The notes under the pieces were generated by a model that worked only from the letters and a program-made list of their open reading frames with translations, searched no databases and had not been told where the DNA came from. From an uncultured Ruminococcus sp. (GTDB lineage: Bacteria; Bacillota; Clostridia; Oscillospirales; Ruminococcaceae), in NCBI GenBank assembly GCA_900543105.1, contig UQQA01000078.1, positions 1 through 11,858 on the forward strand: a stretch of 11,858 bases of DNA, in the 5' to 3' direction. How positions within the stretch are numbered: the stretch's first letter is position 1; each line of letters starts with the position of its first letter. The translations under genes and the position numbers were made by a program. Below are positions 5,310 to 11,858 of this stretch, in pieces.

Positions 5310-7022
5310 ATGTTCAAAATGTCAAGAAAGCAGTATGCAGATATGTACGGCCCTACAACGGGCGACAGAATTCGTCTGGGTGATACTTCGCTCATTGCCG
5401 AGGTCGAAAAGGACTACTGCGTTTACGGCGAAGAAGCAAAATTCGGCGGCGGCAAATCGCTCCGTGACGGTATGGGACAGTCCTGCTCCGTACCCGACAG
5501 CGAATGTCCCGACACGGTAATAACAAGCGCAGTCGTTATCGACTCAACGGGCATCTACAAGGCTGATATCGGCATAAAGGACGGAAAGATCTGCGGCATC
5601 GGCAAGGCAGGCAACCCCGACATTATGGACGGCGTTACGCCCTCGCTCGTTTTCGGTGCATCGACCGAAGCTATCGCAGGCGAGGGGCTTATCCTCACCG
5701 CAGGCGGAATCGACACGCATATCCATTTTATCAGCCCGACGCAGATCGAAACTGCACTTTATTCGGGCATCACAACGATGATAGGCGGCGGTACGGGTCC
5801 TGCCGACGGCACGAACGCTACCACTTGCTCGCCCGGAAAATTCAACATTGAAAAAATGCTCGAGGCATCGGAAGAATACCCGATGAACCTCGGCTATCTC
5901 GGCAAGGGCAACAGTGCAGGCATCAAGACCCTCACCGAGCAGGTCGAAGCAGGTGCTTGCGGCTTGAAAATACACGAGGACTGGGGCGCAACTCCGTCCG
6001 TTATCGACAAGGCTCTGACCGTTGCGGACAAATACGATGTTCAGGTTTCTATCCACACCGACACGCTCAACGAGGGCGGCTTTGTAGAGGATACCCTCGC
6101 CGCAATAAACGGCAGAACTATCCACACCTACCACACCGAGGGTGCAGGCGGCGGACACGCTCCCGACATTATCAAGGCAGCAGCGTTCCCGAACGTTCTT
6201 CCCTCGTCCACGAACCCGACAATGCCTTTCACCGTCAACACGATAGACGAGCATCTTGATATGCTTATGGTCTGCCACCACCTCGACAGCAAGGTTCCCG
6301 AGGACGTTGCTTTCGCAGATTCAAGAATTCGTCCCGAAACCATTGCCGCTGAGGACGTTCTACACGATATGGGCATTTTCAGTATGATGTCGAGCGACTC
6401 GCAGGCAATGGGGCGTGTCGGCGAGGTCATCACAAGGACTTGGCAGACGGCTTCAAAGATGAAAGATCAGCGCGGAGCTCTCCCCGAGGACAGCGAACGA
6501 AACGATAATTTCAGAATAAAGCGTTATGTTTCAAAATACACGATAAATCCTGCGATCACGCACGGCATCGCCGATTATGTCGGCTCGGTCGAGGTCGGAA
6601 AATTCGCCGATCTTGTACTCTGGAAGCCGTCAATGTTCGGCGTAAAGCCCGAAATGATAATCAAGGGCGGCTTTATCTGCGCTTCAAAAATGGGTGATGC
6701 GAACGCTTCTATCCCGACACCTCAGCCTGTCGTTTATACAAAGATGTTCGGTGCAAACGGACTTGCCGTAAAGCGCTGCTGCATAAGCTTCGTATCGGGT
6801 GCGGCTGTTGAAAACGGAATCAAGGAGCGCCTCGGACTTCAGAGGATAGTTCTCCCCGTGAAAAACTGCCGTAATATCGGCAAAAAGGATATGCGCTTCA
6901 ACGATGTAACGGGCGATATCAAGGTCGATCCCGAAAATTACCGCGTTACCGTTGACGGAAAGCTCATAACCTGCGAGGCTGCGCAGAAACTTCCTCTTAC
7001 GCAGAAATACTACCTATTTTAA
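5310..7022 (+). CDS. ureC: Urease alpha (catalytic) subunit UreC
   Basis: This 570-aa amidohydrolase hydrolyses urea to ammonia and carbamate at a di-nickel centre. All expected active-site residues are visible, offset by three from the Klebsiella numbering: His137 and His139 (DTHIHF), Lys220, which is carbamylated to bridge the nickels (GLKIHEDWGATPS), His249 (IHTDTLNE), His275 (YHTEGAGGGHAPD), the mobile-flap catalytic His323 (MVCHHLD) and Asp363 (SSDSQAMGRVGE). The N terminus MSRKQYADMYGPTTGDRIRLGDT is canonical, and length matches the family (about 567-572). The start at 5310 is chosen for its ribosome binding site and because the true N-terminal motif begins there. It begins one base after ureAB, so subunit synthesis is probably coupled. 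The enzyme should be active once matured by UreE, F, G and D encoded just downstream. Confidence 0.98.
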   Translation: MFKMSRKQYADMYGPTTGDRIRLGDTSLIAEVEKDYCVYGEEAKFGGGKSLRDGMGQSCSVPDSECPDTVITSAVVIDSTGIYKADIGIKDGKICGIGKAGNPDIMDGVTPSLVFGASTEAIAGEGLILTAGGIDTHIHFISPTQIETALYSGITTMIGGGTGPADGTNATTCSPGKFNIEKMLEASEEYPMNLGYLGKGNSAGIKTLTEQVEAGACGLKIHEDWGATPSVIDKALTVADKYDVQVSIHTDTLNEGGFVEDTLAAINGRTIHTYHTEGAGGGHAPDIIKAAAFPNVLPSSTNPTMPFTVNTIDEHLDMLMVCHHLDSKVPEDVAFADSRIRPETIAAEDVLHDMGIFSMMSSDSQAMGRVGEVITRTWQTASKMKDQRGALPEDSERNDNFRIKRYVSKYTINPAITHGIADYVGSVEVGKFADLVLWKPSMFGVKPEMIIKGGFICASKMGDANASIPTPQPVVYTKMFGANGLAVKRCCISFVSGAAVENGIKERLGLQRIVLPVKNCRNIGKKDMRFNDVTGDIKVDPENYRVTVDGKLITCEAAQKLPLTQKYYLF

Positions 7023-7034
7023 GGAGCAAGACCT

Positions 7035-7556
7035 ATGATAACGGAAAAAATAATCGGAAAGCTTGACGAAAATTTCAAGACCGATAAAAAAATAGAATAT
7101 GTTTCGGTCGATTGGTTCGAGCGTGATAAAAAGCTTCTCCGCAAGACCACCGATTCGGGCGAAGATATCGGAATAAGGATCGTCGAGCCGCTCAACGAGA
7201 ATGACATCATCTATGAGGACGAAAACAGGCTTGTTGTTGTCACGATCGCACCGTCCGACCTTATCAGCGTGAGCATTGGTTCGATAGAGGAGATGGGACG
7301 GCTCTGCTTTGAGCTTGGAAACCGCCATTTATCGCTTGCTATCGGTCACGACAATGTAAAATGCCCTTACGATGAACCGACTTTTGAGTATCTGAAAAAG
7401 CTCGGATTCAATGCGGTAAAGACCCACGAAAAATTCACGGGCTACACCGAATGTAAGGGTCACGCTCACACCGATGCTCATGGAAATGCTCAACATTCAC
7501 ACGAGCATCATGAGCATGAACACAACCATGGTGAATATCACCATGAACACCATTGA
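7035..7556 (+). CDS. ureE: Urease accessory nickel chaperone UreE
   Basis: This 173-aa cytoplasmic chaperone delivers nickel to the UreG/UreF/UreD-urease complex. The N-terminal domain is followed by the metal-binding domain with the family motif LGNRHLSLAI, where His98 is the conserved interface nickel ligand, then GFNAVKTHEKFTGY. The last ~33 residues are a histidine-rich tail with 14 His, alternating with Glu and acidic residues; such tails store several nickel ions in Klebsiella-type UreE. AAGGAGC lies 7 bases before the ATG. The end of the tail coding region overlaps the ureF start by 14 bases in another frame. The His-rich tail suggests nickel storage or buffering where nickel is scarce, which is inference. 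Confidence 0.95.
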   Translation: MITEKIIGKLDENFKTDKKIEYVSVDWFERDKKLLRKTTDSGEDIGIRIVEPLNENDIIYEDENRLVVVTIAPSDLISVSIGSIEEMGRLCFELGNRHLSLAIGHDNVKCPYDEPTFEYLKKLGFNAVKTHEKFTGYTECKGHAHTDAHGNAQHSHEHHEHEHNHGEYHHEHH

Positions 7557-8220
7557 CAAAATGCCGTTTCTGCGGCTTGTTCAGGCGCTTGATCCGCTGT
7601 TTCCGATAGGTGCGTTCACGCTTTCCAACGGTATGGAGACCTACGTTCAGAAGAACATCGTCAAGGACAAAAACAGCCTTTCGGAGTTTCTGAAAGCTTA
7701 TCTTTTCACGCTTCCGACGGGTGATGCGGGCTTCGCAGCAAGGTCGGCGCTCGGAGATGATCCGCTGCTGCTCGATGAGCTTTTTACGGCAGCAAGGTCG
7801 CCCTTTGAACTGCGGAACGGCAGCAGGAACCTTTGCAGGCGTTTAATAAAGACAGAAGCGGCAATGGGAAAATGTCCTCTGCTTGAAGAATATGGCAGAA
7901 GTATTGTCGAGGGCAAAGCAAACGGAAGTCACCCTGTTGCGGTCGGACTTTTTATCCGTGATATCGGCGCTGACGTTTATGACGGTGTTGCGATGTACTG
8001 CTACAGCCTGCTTTCGTCAATGGTAAATCACGCTGCGAAGCTTGTTCCGTTAAGTCAGCTCGACGGTCAGGCGGCTCTTGCGAAGGCGATAGAGGAGATA
8101 CCGAAAGCGGCGGAGCTTGCGATGAAAGTGGAAACGGACGACCTCGGGATCGGCGGTGCAGGCTTTGATCTGCGTTCAATGGAGCATGAAAAGCTTTATT
8201 CGAGAATTTATATATCTTGA
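7543..8220 (+). CDS. ureF: Urease accessory protein UreF
   Basis: With this start the protein is 225 aa, the usual UreF size. UreF bridges UreD and UreG on apo-urease and controls the UreG GTPase during nickel insertion. The diagnostic N-terminal stretch LRLVQALDPLFPIGAFTLSNGMETYV is present, as is the conserved pattern in the C-terminal half (LSSMVNHAAKLVPLSQLDGQ). The start is uncertain: in-frame ATGs occur at 7474, 7528, 7543 and 7561 because the CAT-rich His tail of ureE generates ATGs in this frame. I chose 7543 because GGTGA lies 8 bases upstream and the family motif follows closely; 7561 is the main alternative. UreG starts 22 bases downstream. Confidence 0.92.
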   Translation: MNTIDKMPFLRLVQALDPLFPIGAFTLSNGMETYVQKNIVKDKNSLSEFLKAYLFTLPTGDAGFAARSALGDDPLLLDELFTAARSPFELRNGSRNLCRRLIKTEAAMGKCPLLEEYGRSIVEGKANGSHPVAVGLFIRDIGADVYDGVAMYCYSLLSSMVNHAAKLVPLSQLDGQAALAKAIEEIPKAAELAMKVETDDLGIGGAGFDLRSMEHEKLYSRIYIS

Positions 8221-8242
8221 TATTTTGAGAGGGAGAATTAAA

Positions 8243-8854
8243 ATGGCTTATGTAAAGATCGGCGTCGGCGGCCCTGTTGGTTCAGGCAAGACCGCACTTA
8301 TCGAACGCCTTACAAGAAAAATGTCTGAGGAATACAGCATCTGCGTTGTTACGAACGATATTTACACCAAGGAGGACGCTGAGTTTCTTATAAAAAATTC
8401 GGCACTTCCGCCCGAAAGGATAGTCGGCGTTGAAACGGGCGGCTGTCCCCACACGGCTATCCGTGAGGACTGCTCGATGAATCTTGAAGCTATCGATGAA
8501 ATGGCTGCACGTTTCCCCGATGTTCAGATAATCTTTATCGAAAGCGGCGGCGACAACCTATCCGCAACGTTTTCGCCCGACCTTGCAGACGCTTCTATCT
8601 ACGTTATTGATGTTGCGCAGGGCGAAAAGATACCGAGAAAGGGCGGTCCGGGCGTTACACGTTCCGATCTGCTCGTTATAAACAAGACCGACCTTGCACC
8701 GCTCGTTGGTGCGAGCCTTGAAGTCATGGCATCCGATTCAAAGCGAATGAGAGGGGACAGACCGTTTATGTTCACGAACCTTATGACTCTTGACGGCGTT
8801 GACGCTGTTATCGATTGGATAAAGAAAAACGTCCTTTTTGAGGACTTAAAATGA
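8243..8854 (+). CDS. ureG: Urease accessory GTPase UreG
   Basis: This 203-aa SIMIBI-class GTPase couples GTP hydrolysis to nickel delivery into urease. Motifs: P-loop GPVGSGKT (10-17), the invariant metal-binding CPH (Cys68-Pro-His70) in ETGGCPHTAIRED, a Walker B-like IIFIESGGDNLSATFSPDL, and the guanine-specificity motif NKTD. The sequence is a close match to the family with nothing missing, and clearly UreG rather than HypB: no N-terminal His-rich segment, and the GGDNLSATFSPDLADA stretch is UreG-specific. GAGAGGGAGAA lies just upstream of the ATG and sets the start; the frame is open further upstream, back into ureF. The stop overlaps the ureD ATG (ATGA), so the two are translationally coupled. 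Confidence 0.97.
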   Translation: MAYVKIGVGGPVGSGKTALIERLTRKMSEEYSICVVTNDIYTKEDAEFLIKNSALPPERIVGVETGGCPHTAIREDCSMNLEAIDEMAARFPDVQIIFIESGGDNLSATFSPDLADASIYVIDVAQGEKIPRKGGPGVTRSDLLVINKTDLAPLVGASLEVMASDSKRMRGDRPFMFTNLMTLDGVDAVIDWIKKNVLFEDLK

Positions 8855-9570
8855 GCATCTTAAAACTTACCGCCGAGAACAGAAACGGTCGGACGGTCAT
8901 TGCTGACACGGAATTTACCTCGCCGCTGAAGATAGCGAACCCATTTTACCGTGACGACCACACCGAGGTCATGATGATGGCGGCAAGCGCAGGTATTCTT
9001 GAGGGCGATCATTATGATATCGAGCTTACCGTCAAGTCAGGCGCAAGCCTTAAATTTACGGCGCAGTCTTACACAAAGCTATTCAAGGCAGAAAGCATCG
9101 GGGCATCTCAGCGTGTAAAGATCACCGTTGAAAGCGGCGGAAGTCTTGTTTATATGCCCTGTCCCGTGATACCGTTCGGCGGAAGTATTTTCGACACGCG
9201 TACCGATGTGCATTTGCAGGAGGACAGCAGCTTTGCGATGACCGACATTCTCTCCTGCGGAAGAACCGCAATGAAAGAACGCTTTGAGTTCACAAGCTAC
9301 CGTTCAAGGACGGCTGTATATATCGGAGAAAAGCTTTGTTTTCTCGATAATCAGAAGCTTATCCCGAGCGAAACATCACTTTCGGGGACGGGTTTCTTTG
9401 AAAATCGTTCACACGTTGGAATGATGTATATTTACGGCAAAGAACCGAGCATACCCGAATGTGAAAGGATAGAATTTGCCTCGACCGATGCCGCAAAGGG
9501 TGTATGTGTCCGTGCGGCGGCTGACAGCGCAGATGAGATATGGCGGTTTTTCGGAAAAATAATTGCATAA
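8851..9570 (+). CDS. ureD: Urease accessory protein UreD (UreH)
   Basis: This 239-aa protein is the urease-binding scaffold that recruits UreF and UreG to apo-urease and is thought to carry nickel through an internal tunnel. Family features are present although UreD is poorly conserved: PLKIANPFYRDDHTEVMMMAASAGILEGDHYDIEL near the N terminus, then AQSYTKLFKA, LVYMPCPVIPFGGSIF and ILSCGRTAMKERFEF. It is somewhat shorter than many UreD proteins (about 260-280), mostly at the ends. Its start overlaps the ureG stop. It is the last gene of the unit and is followed immediately by a strong hairpin. The order ureABCEFGD, with ureD last, is common in Firmicutes. Confidence 0.93.
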   Translation: MSILKLTAENRNGRTVIADTEFTSPLKIANPFYRDDHTEVMMMAASAGILEGDHYDIELTVKSGASLKFTAQSYTKLFKAESIGASQRVKITVESGGSLVYMPCPVIPFGGSIFDTRTDVHLQEDSSFAMTDILSCGRTAMKERFEFTSYRSRTAVYIGEKLCFLDNQKLIPSETSLSGTGFFENRSHVGMMYIYGKEPSIPECERIEFASTDAAKGVCVRAAADSADEIWRFFGKIIA

Positions 9571-9607
9571 AAAACGCTGTACAGGCGAGTGGTCTGTACA
9601 GCGTTTT
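9571..9607. terminator. Bidirectional intrinsic terminator between ureD and the chemoreceptor gene
   Basis: Arms 9571-9584 and 9594-9607 form a perfect 14-bp stem (core ACGCTGTACAG) around the nine-base loop GCGAGTGGT. The stem ends in AAAA on the left and TTTT on the right, so each strand reads a GC-containing stem followed by T residues. It begins directly after the ureD stop and lies 16 bases past the stop of the converging minus-strand gene, so it can end both transcripts. Confidence 0.9.
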
Positions 9608-9623
9608 GTGTTATGTATCAAAT

Positions 9624-11612
9624 TTATTCTTCGCGGAGTGTAAAGGAACTCATAAGCTCTTTGAGCATTGAAGCCTGTCCCGAAAGCTCTTCCGAGGCTG
9701 CGGCGGATTCTTCTGCTGTTGCGGAGTTAGTCTGTACTACGGAGGAGATCTGCTCGATGCCTACCGATATCTGCTTGATAGAGTCTGCTGCGTCATTCGA
9801 TGCTGCGGAGATCTTGCTGTTGAGTGCTGTAACCTCATCCGAAGAGGTTTCCACGCCGTTCATTATATTGGCAAATTCCGATACAAGCTCGCTGCCGTTA
9901 TGAACAGCTTCGATAGAAGCTTCGATAAGCGAGTTTGTGGAGTTTGCGGCATCGGCGGATTTGCTTGCAAGGTTTCTTACTTCATCGGCAACGACCGCAA
10001 AGCCCTTGCCTGCTTCGCCTGCTCTTGCGGCTTCAACAGCGGCATTGAGGGCGAGGATATTTGTCTGGAATGCGATGTCTTCGATAGTTTTGATTATGTT
10101 GCGTATCTCGTCGGACTTTGTGCTGATCTCATCCATTGCGGCAACGAGGTCTTTCATTCTCTCGCCGGCATCGGCCATCTTGCTGCTTGTGTCATTGGTC
10201 TTTTCCATTGCATTGTTAGCATATTCGGCGTTTTCATTGATCTTATCGGAAACAACGCTGATAGTTGCGGCAAGCTCCTCAATTGAAGAAGCCTGCTCTG
10301 TTGCACCCTGCGAAAGAGCCTGAGCGCCCGAGGAAACCTGATCCGCACCTGCGGAAACCTGATCTGCGGCTTCGTTTATCTGTGACATTGTGCCGCTGAG
10401 GTTATGGTTGATATCGCGGAGGTACTGGAGAAGTATCTTATAATCGCCGATATAATACTGTTCGCCCTTGCTTGTATGTATGTCAAAATTGCCCTTCGAC
10501 ATAGCCTCGAGGATACGGCCGATATCCTTGATGATATTGTTTGTGTTGGAAACAACGGTCTGTGATGCTGTGGAAAGGATGCCCGTTTCGTCCTTAGCCT
10601 TGATAACAGGAACAGGACTTTGAAGGTCGCCTGCGGCAAATTTTTCAATACGCTCTGCGCAAACACGGATAGAGCTGCCGATATGGCTGCCGACTATTCT
10701 TGCAAAAACAGTTGCGACGATGCAAGCAGCTACAAGCACCATTATTGTTAAAATGATAGACCGGTAGGTATTATCCATAAAGTCGCTCTTGGGAGCATAA
10801 GTAGCGAGCGACCAGCCATCGGTATTGGGAATAGGCGTGTATGCAATGAATTTTGGATTGCCGTTGAGCTTGTAGCTGGTAAAGCCCGATTCACCGTTTC
10901 TCATTTTCTGATGGACTTTGGCAAGTGTTTTATAGCCTGTCTTACCTGTTGTGTCGGATTCGGCGAGAGCCTCAATGTTTTCTGCATTTTTTACAACTTC
11001 ACTGTCAACATCGGCGATCGTATCGCCGTCGCTGTCGATAATGTATGCGTTGCAGTTGTCGCTCAGTTTGATCTCTCTTACGATATCGTTAAGAAATTCC
11101 GTATCCGGCTGGATAAGAACGCAGCCTGTGACTTCGCTGCCGGAAACGCCGTTTTTCCATACAGGGGCGGCAATAACGATAACAAGCTCGTTCGTCAGTT
11201 TTGAAAGAACAGGTTCGGAAATAGTGGCGTTTCCGAGCATTGCCTGCTGGAAATATTCTCTGTCGCTGTAATTTTTGCCGTCAATGGAGCTGCCGTCTGC
11301 ATAAATAAGATTGCAGGACACAAGTCCGTGTTGGTTTGCGCTTTGCTTGAGTATCTCTGTCTTGTCATTGTCGGAAACGCTTGCATTGGAAAGGCTCGGG
11401 ATAACGCCAAGTCCTGTCGCAATGTTTTCATAGGAACGTATTTCCCAGCTTATGCGGTTTGCGGCAAGCTCCGTGGAGATGAGCAGATCTTTGTTAAGGG
11501 TTTCGATGGTTGTTTTATAGGTCATAATACCTGCGAATGTACCTAAAATGAGTAGTGATATGCCGACAAGAAGAATGCAGCATAAAAAGATTTTTTGCTT
11601 GATCGATTTCAT
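9624..11612 (-). CDS. Methyl-accepting chemotaxis protein with dCache-like sensor
   Basis: This 662-aa transmembrane chemoreceptor should signal to CheA/CheW and flagella. The order is: membrane segment about 9-30; extracellular sensor about 35-280 with the dCache-like stretch IYADGSSIDGKNYSDREYFQQAM and a later NGNPKFIAYTPIPNTDGWSLATYAP; membrane segment about 285-305; HAMP about 305-360; linker with a second HAMP-like part; coiled-coil signalling domain about 410-655. The conserved hairpin tip (IAFQTNILALNAAVEAARAGEAGKGFAVVADEVRNLA) is intact at about 513-550. Gln/Glu-rich methylation-type segments flank it. No C-terminal CheR-tethering pentapeptide is seen. The dCache amino-acid signature with its Trp is not evident, so the ligand is unknown. 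The start at 11612 gives a proper N-terminal anchor (MKSIKQKIFLCC); an upstream in-frame ATG at 11708 would lie almost on the predicted transcription start. Confidence 0.93.
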   Translation of the reverse strand: MKSIKQKIFLCCILLVGISLLILGTFAGIMTYKTTIETLNKDLLISTELAANRISWEIRSYENIATGLGVIPSLSNASVSDNDKTEILKQSANQHGLVSCNLIYADGSSIDGKNYSDREYFQQAMLGNATISEPVLSKLTNELVIVIAAPVWKNGVSGSEVTGCVLIQPDTEFLNDIVREIKLSDNCNAYIIDSDGDTIADVDSEVVKNAENIEALAESDTTGKTGYKTLAKVHQKMRNGESGFTSYKLNGNPKFIAYTPIPNTDGWSLATYAPKSDFMDNTYRSIILTIMVLVAACIVATVFARIVGSHIGSSIRVCAERIEKFAAGDLQSPVPVIKAKDETGILSTASQTVVSNTNNIIKDIGRILEAMSKGNFDIHTSKGEQYYIGDYKILLQYLRDINHNLSGTMSQINEAADQVSAGADQVSSGAQALSQGATEQASSIEELAATISVVSDKINENAEYANNAMEKTNDTSSKMADAGERMKDLVAAMDEISTKSDEIRNIIKTIEDIAFQTNILALNAAVEAARAGEAGKGFAVVADEVRNLASKSADAANSTNSLIEASIEAVHNGSELVSEFANIMNGVETSSDEVTALNSKISAASNDAADSIKQISVGIEQISSVVQTNSATAEESAAASEELSGQASMLKELMSSFTLREE

Positions 11613-11618
11613 AGAATG

Positions 11619-11624
11619 ACCCCC
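11619..11624 (-). promoter_or_regulatory. Ribosome binding site that sets the chemoreceptor start
   Basis: On the minus strand GGGGGT lies about 7 bases before the ATG at 11612. It is G-rich rather than a textbook AGGAGG but is the only candidate before this frame's hydrophobic N terminus. Confidence 0.5.
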
Positions 11625-11720
11625 AAAATATTTATTAAAAGCTTTTCGGACGGCAAAGAACAGCTTTTTAGATTCACCGTTTTCTGACAAAATCCGAACT
11701 TTTTCCATTTACATATTATA

Positions 11721-11748
11721 ATTATACCACTTTACACGAAAAAATCAA
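11721..11748 (-). promoter_or_regulatory. Sigma-A-type promoter of the chemoreceptor gene
   Basis: Reading the minus strand, TTGATT (11748-11743) and a perfect TATAAT (11726-11721) are separated by 16 bases. Transcription would begin near 11714, leaving a leader of about 100 bases before the start codon. The leader can form a 6-bp stem (TTCGGA with TCCGAA, 11693-11698 and 11645-11650) across a long loop; no known riboswitch is recognised. A motility-type sigma-28 promoter was not seen. Confidence 0.65.
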
Positions 11749-11785
11749 GAGGAATCAGAGATTGTTGTTATTTATTTAAAAAATG

Positions 11786-11858
11786 TTATTTTTTATTTAA
11801 TATAATAAATGTTGCAACTGCAATTCCTACTATTGCCATTGTTGTATAAATTATTGTA
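11786..11858 (-). CDS. Possible C-terminal tail of a minus-strand membrane protein, partial
   Basis: Reading the minus strand from the window edge, 23 codons stay open and end in TAA (11788-11786). They encode a hydrophobic segment, MAIVGIAVATFIILNKK, preceded by TIIYTT. A hydrophobic run of about 16 residues with a short Lys tail is what a C-terminal membrane anchor looks like. The rest lies outside the window, so identity is unknown. It could be chance in AT-rich DNA. If real, the gene ends about 40 bases upstream of the chemoreceptor promoter. Just after the stop, a 7-bp A/T-only stem (AAAAAAT with ATTTTTT) is too weak to call a terminator. Confidence 0.35.
   Translation of the reverse strand, partial: TIIYTTMAIVGIAVATFIILNKK

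Noticed and set aside
4559..6281. Minus-strand open frames of 278 and 245 aa antisense to ureAB and ureC
   Set aside because: The plus-strand proteins are unambiguous urease subunits with all active-site residues; the antisense frames have Cys/Arg-rich low-quality composition and no motif.
9900..10323. Two plus-strand 128-aa open frames in the chemoreceptor region
   Set aside because: They are antisense to the highly conserved signalling domain, and have no ribosome binding site or recognisable protein features.
11613..11713. Riboswitch in the chemoreceptor leader, such as a cyclic-di-GMP type
   Set aside because: The leader lacks the conserved cores of the classes I know and shows only one short 6-bp stem.
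1..11858. tRNA, rRNA, CRISPR arrays or transposase genes
   Set aside because: No tandem spaced repeats, tRNA-like cloverleaf with conserved T-loop, or transposase-like protein was found on either strand; the only repeats are the palindromes described.

Overview
The window reads as a chromosomal segment of a gut or rumen Firmicute, most likely a Ruminococcus-like member of the Oscillospiraceae. This rests on moderate GC content, Gram-positive style ribosome binding sites (AAAGGA, GGGAGG), a urt transporter beside a ureABCEFGD-ordered urease cluster, and a clostridial-type chemoreceptor. The genus is an inference from protein style; there is no rRNA or other taxonomic marker here.

Positions 1-9607 look like one long plus-strand urea-nitrogen unit. 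It opens with an intergenic zone (1-177) that holds the right end of a short palindromic mobile repeat and a separate 20-bp-stem hairpin. The substrate-binding gene urtA is probably just upstream of the window. Next come urtB, urtC, urtD and urtE, the two permeases and two ATPases of an ATP-driven urea importer. A complete second copy of the palindromic repeat (3696-3827, flanked by TAA/TAA) sits directly on the urtE stop codon. After it lie two small, tightly coupled genes for unrecognised membrane proteins of 128 and 103 aa, then a small hairpin, then urease: a fused gamma-beta subunit (ureAB), the catalytic alpha subunit ureC with all nickel ligands present, and the maturation genes ureE, ureF, ureG and ureD. 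A perfect 14-bp stem with A and T tracts (9571-9607) closes the unit and can serve both strands.

On the minus strand, converging on the urease operon, is a 662-aa methyl-accepting chemotaxis protein with an extracellular dCache-like sensor and its own sigma-A-type promoter. The last ~70 bases may hold the C-terminal tail of another minus-strand membrane protein.

Together the genes import urea, hydrolyse it to ammonia and CO2 in the cytoplasm, and load nickel into the enzyme. The two small membrane proteins lodged between transporter and enzyme are the most interesting unexplained part. They share a weak common pattern (M-x-W-G-x-S followed by acidic or histidine residues in a membrane segment) and may be the two halves of a heteromeric membrane complex. 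No RNA genes, CRISPR arrays or transposase genes are visible.
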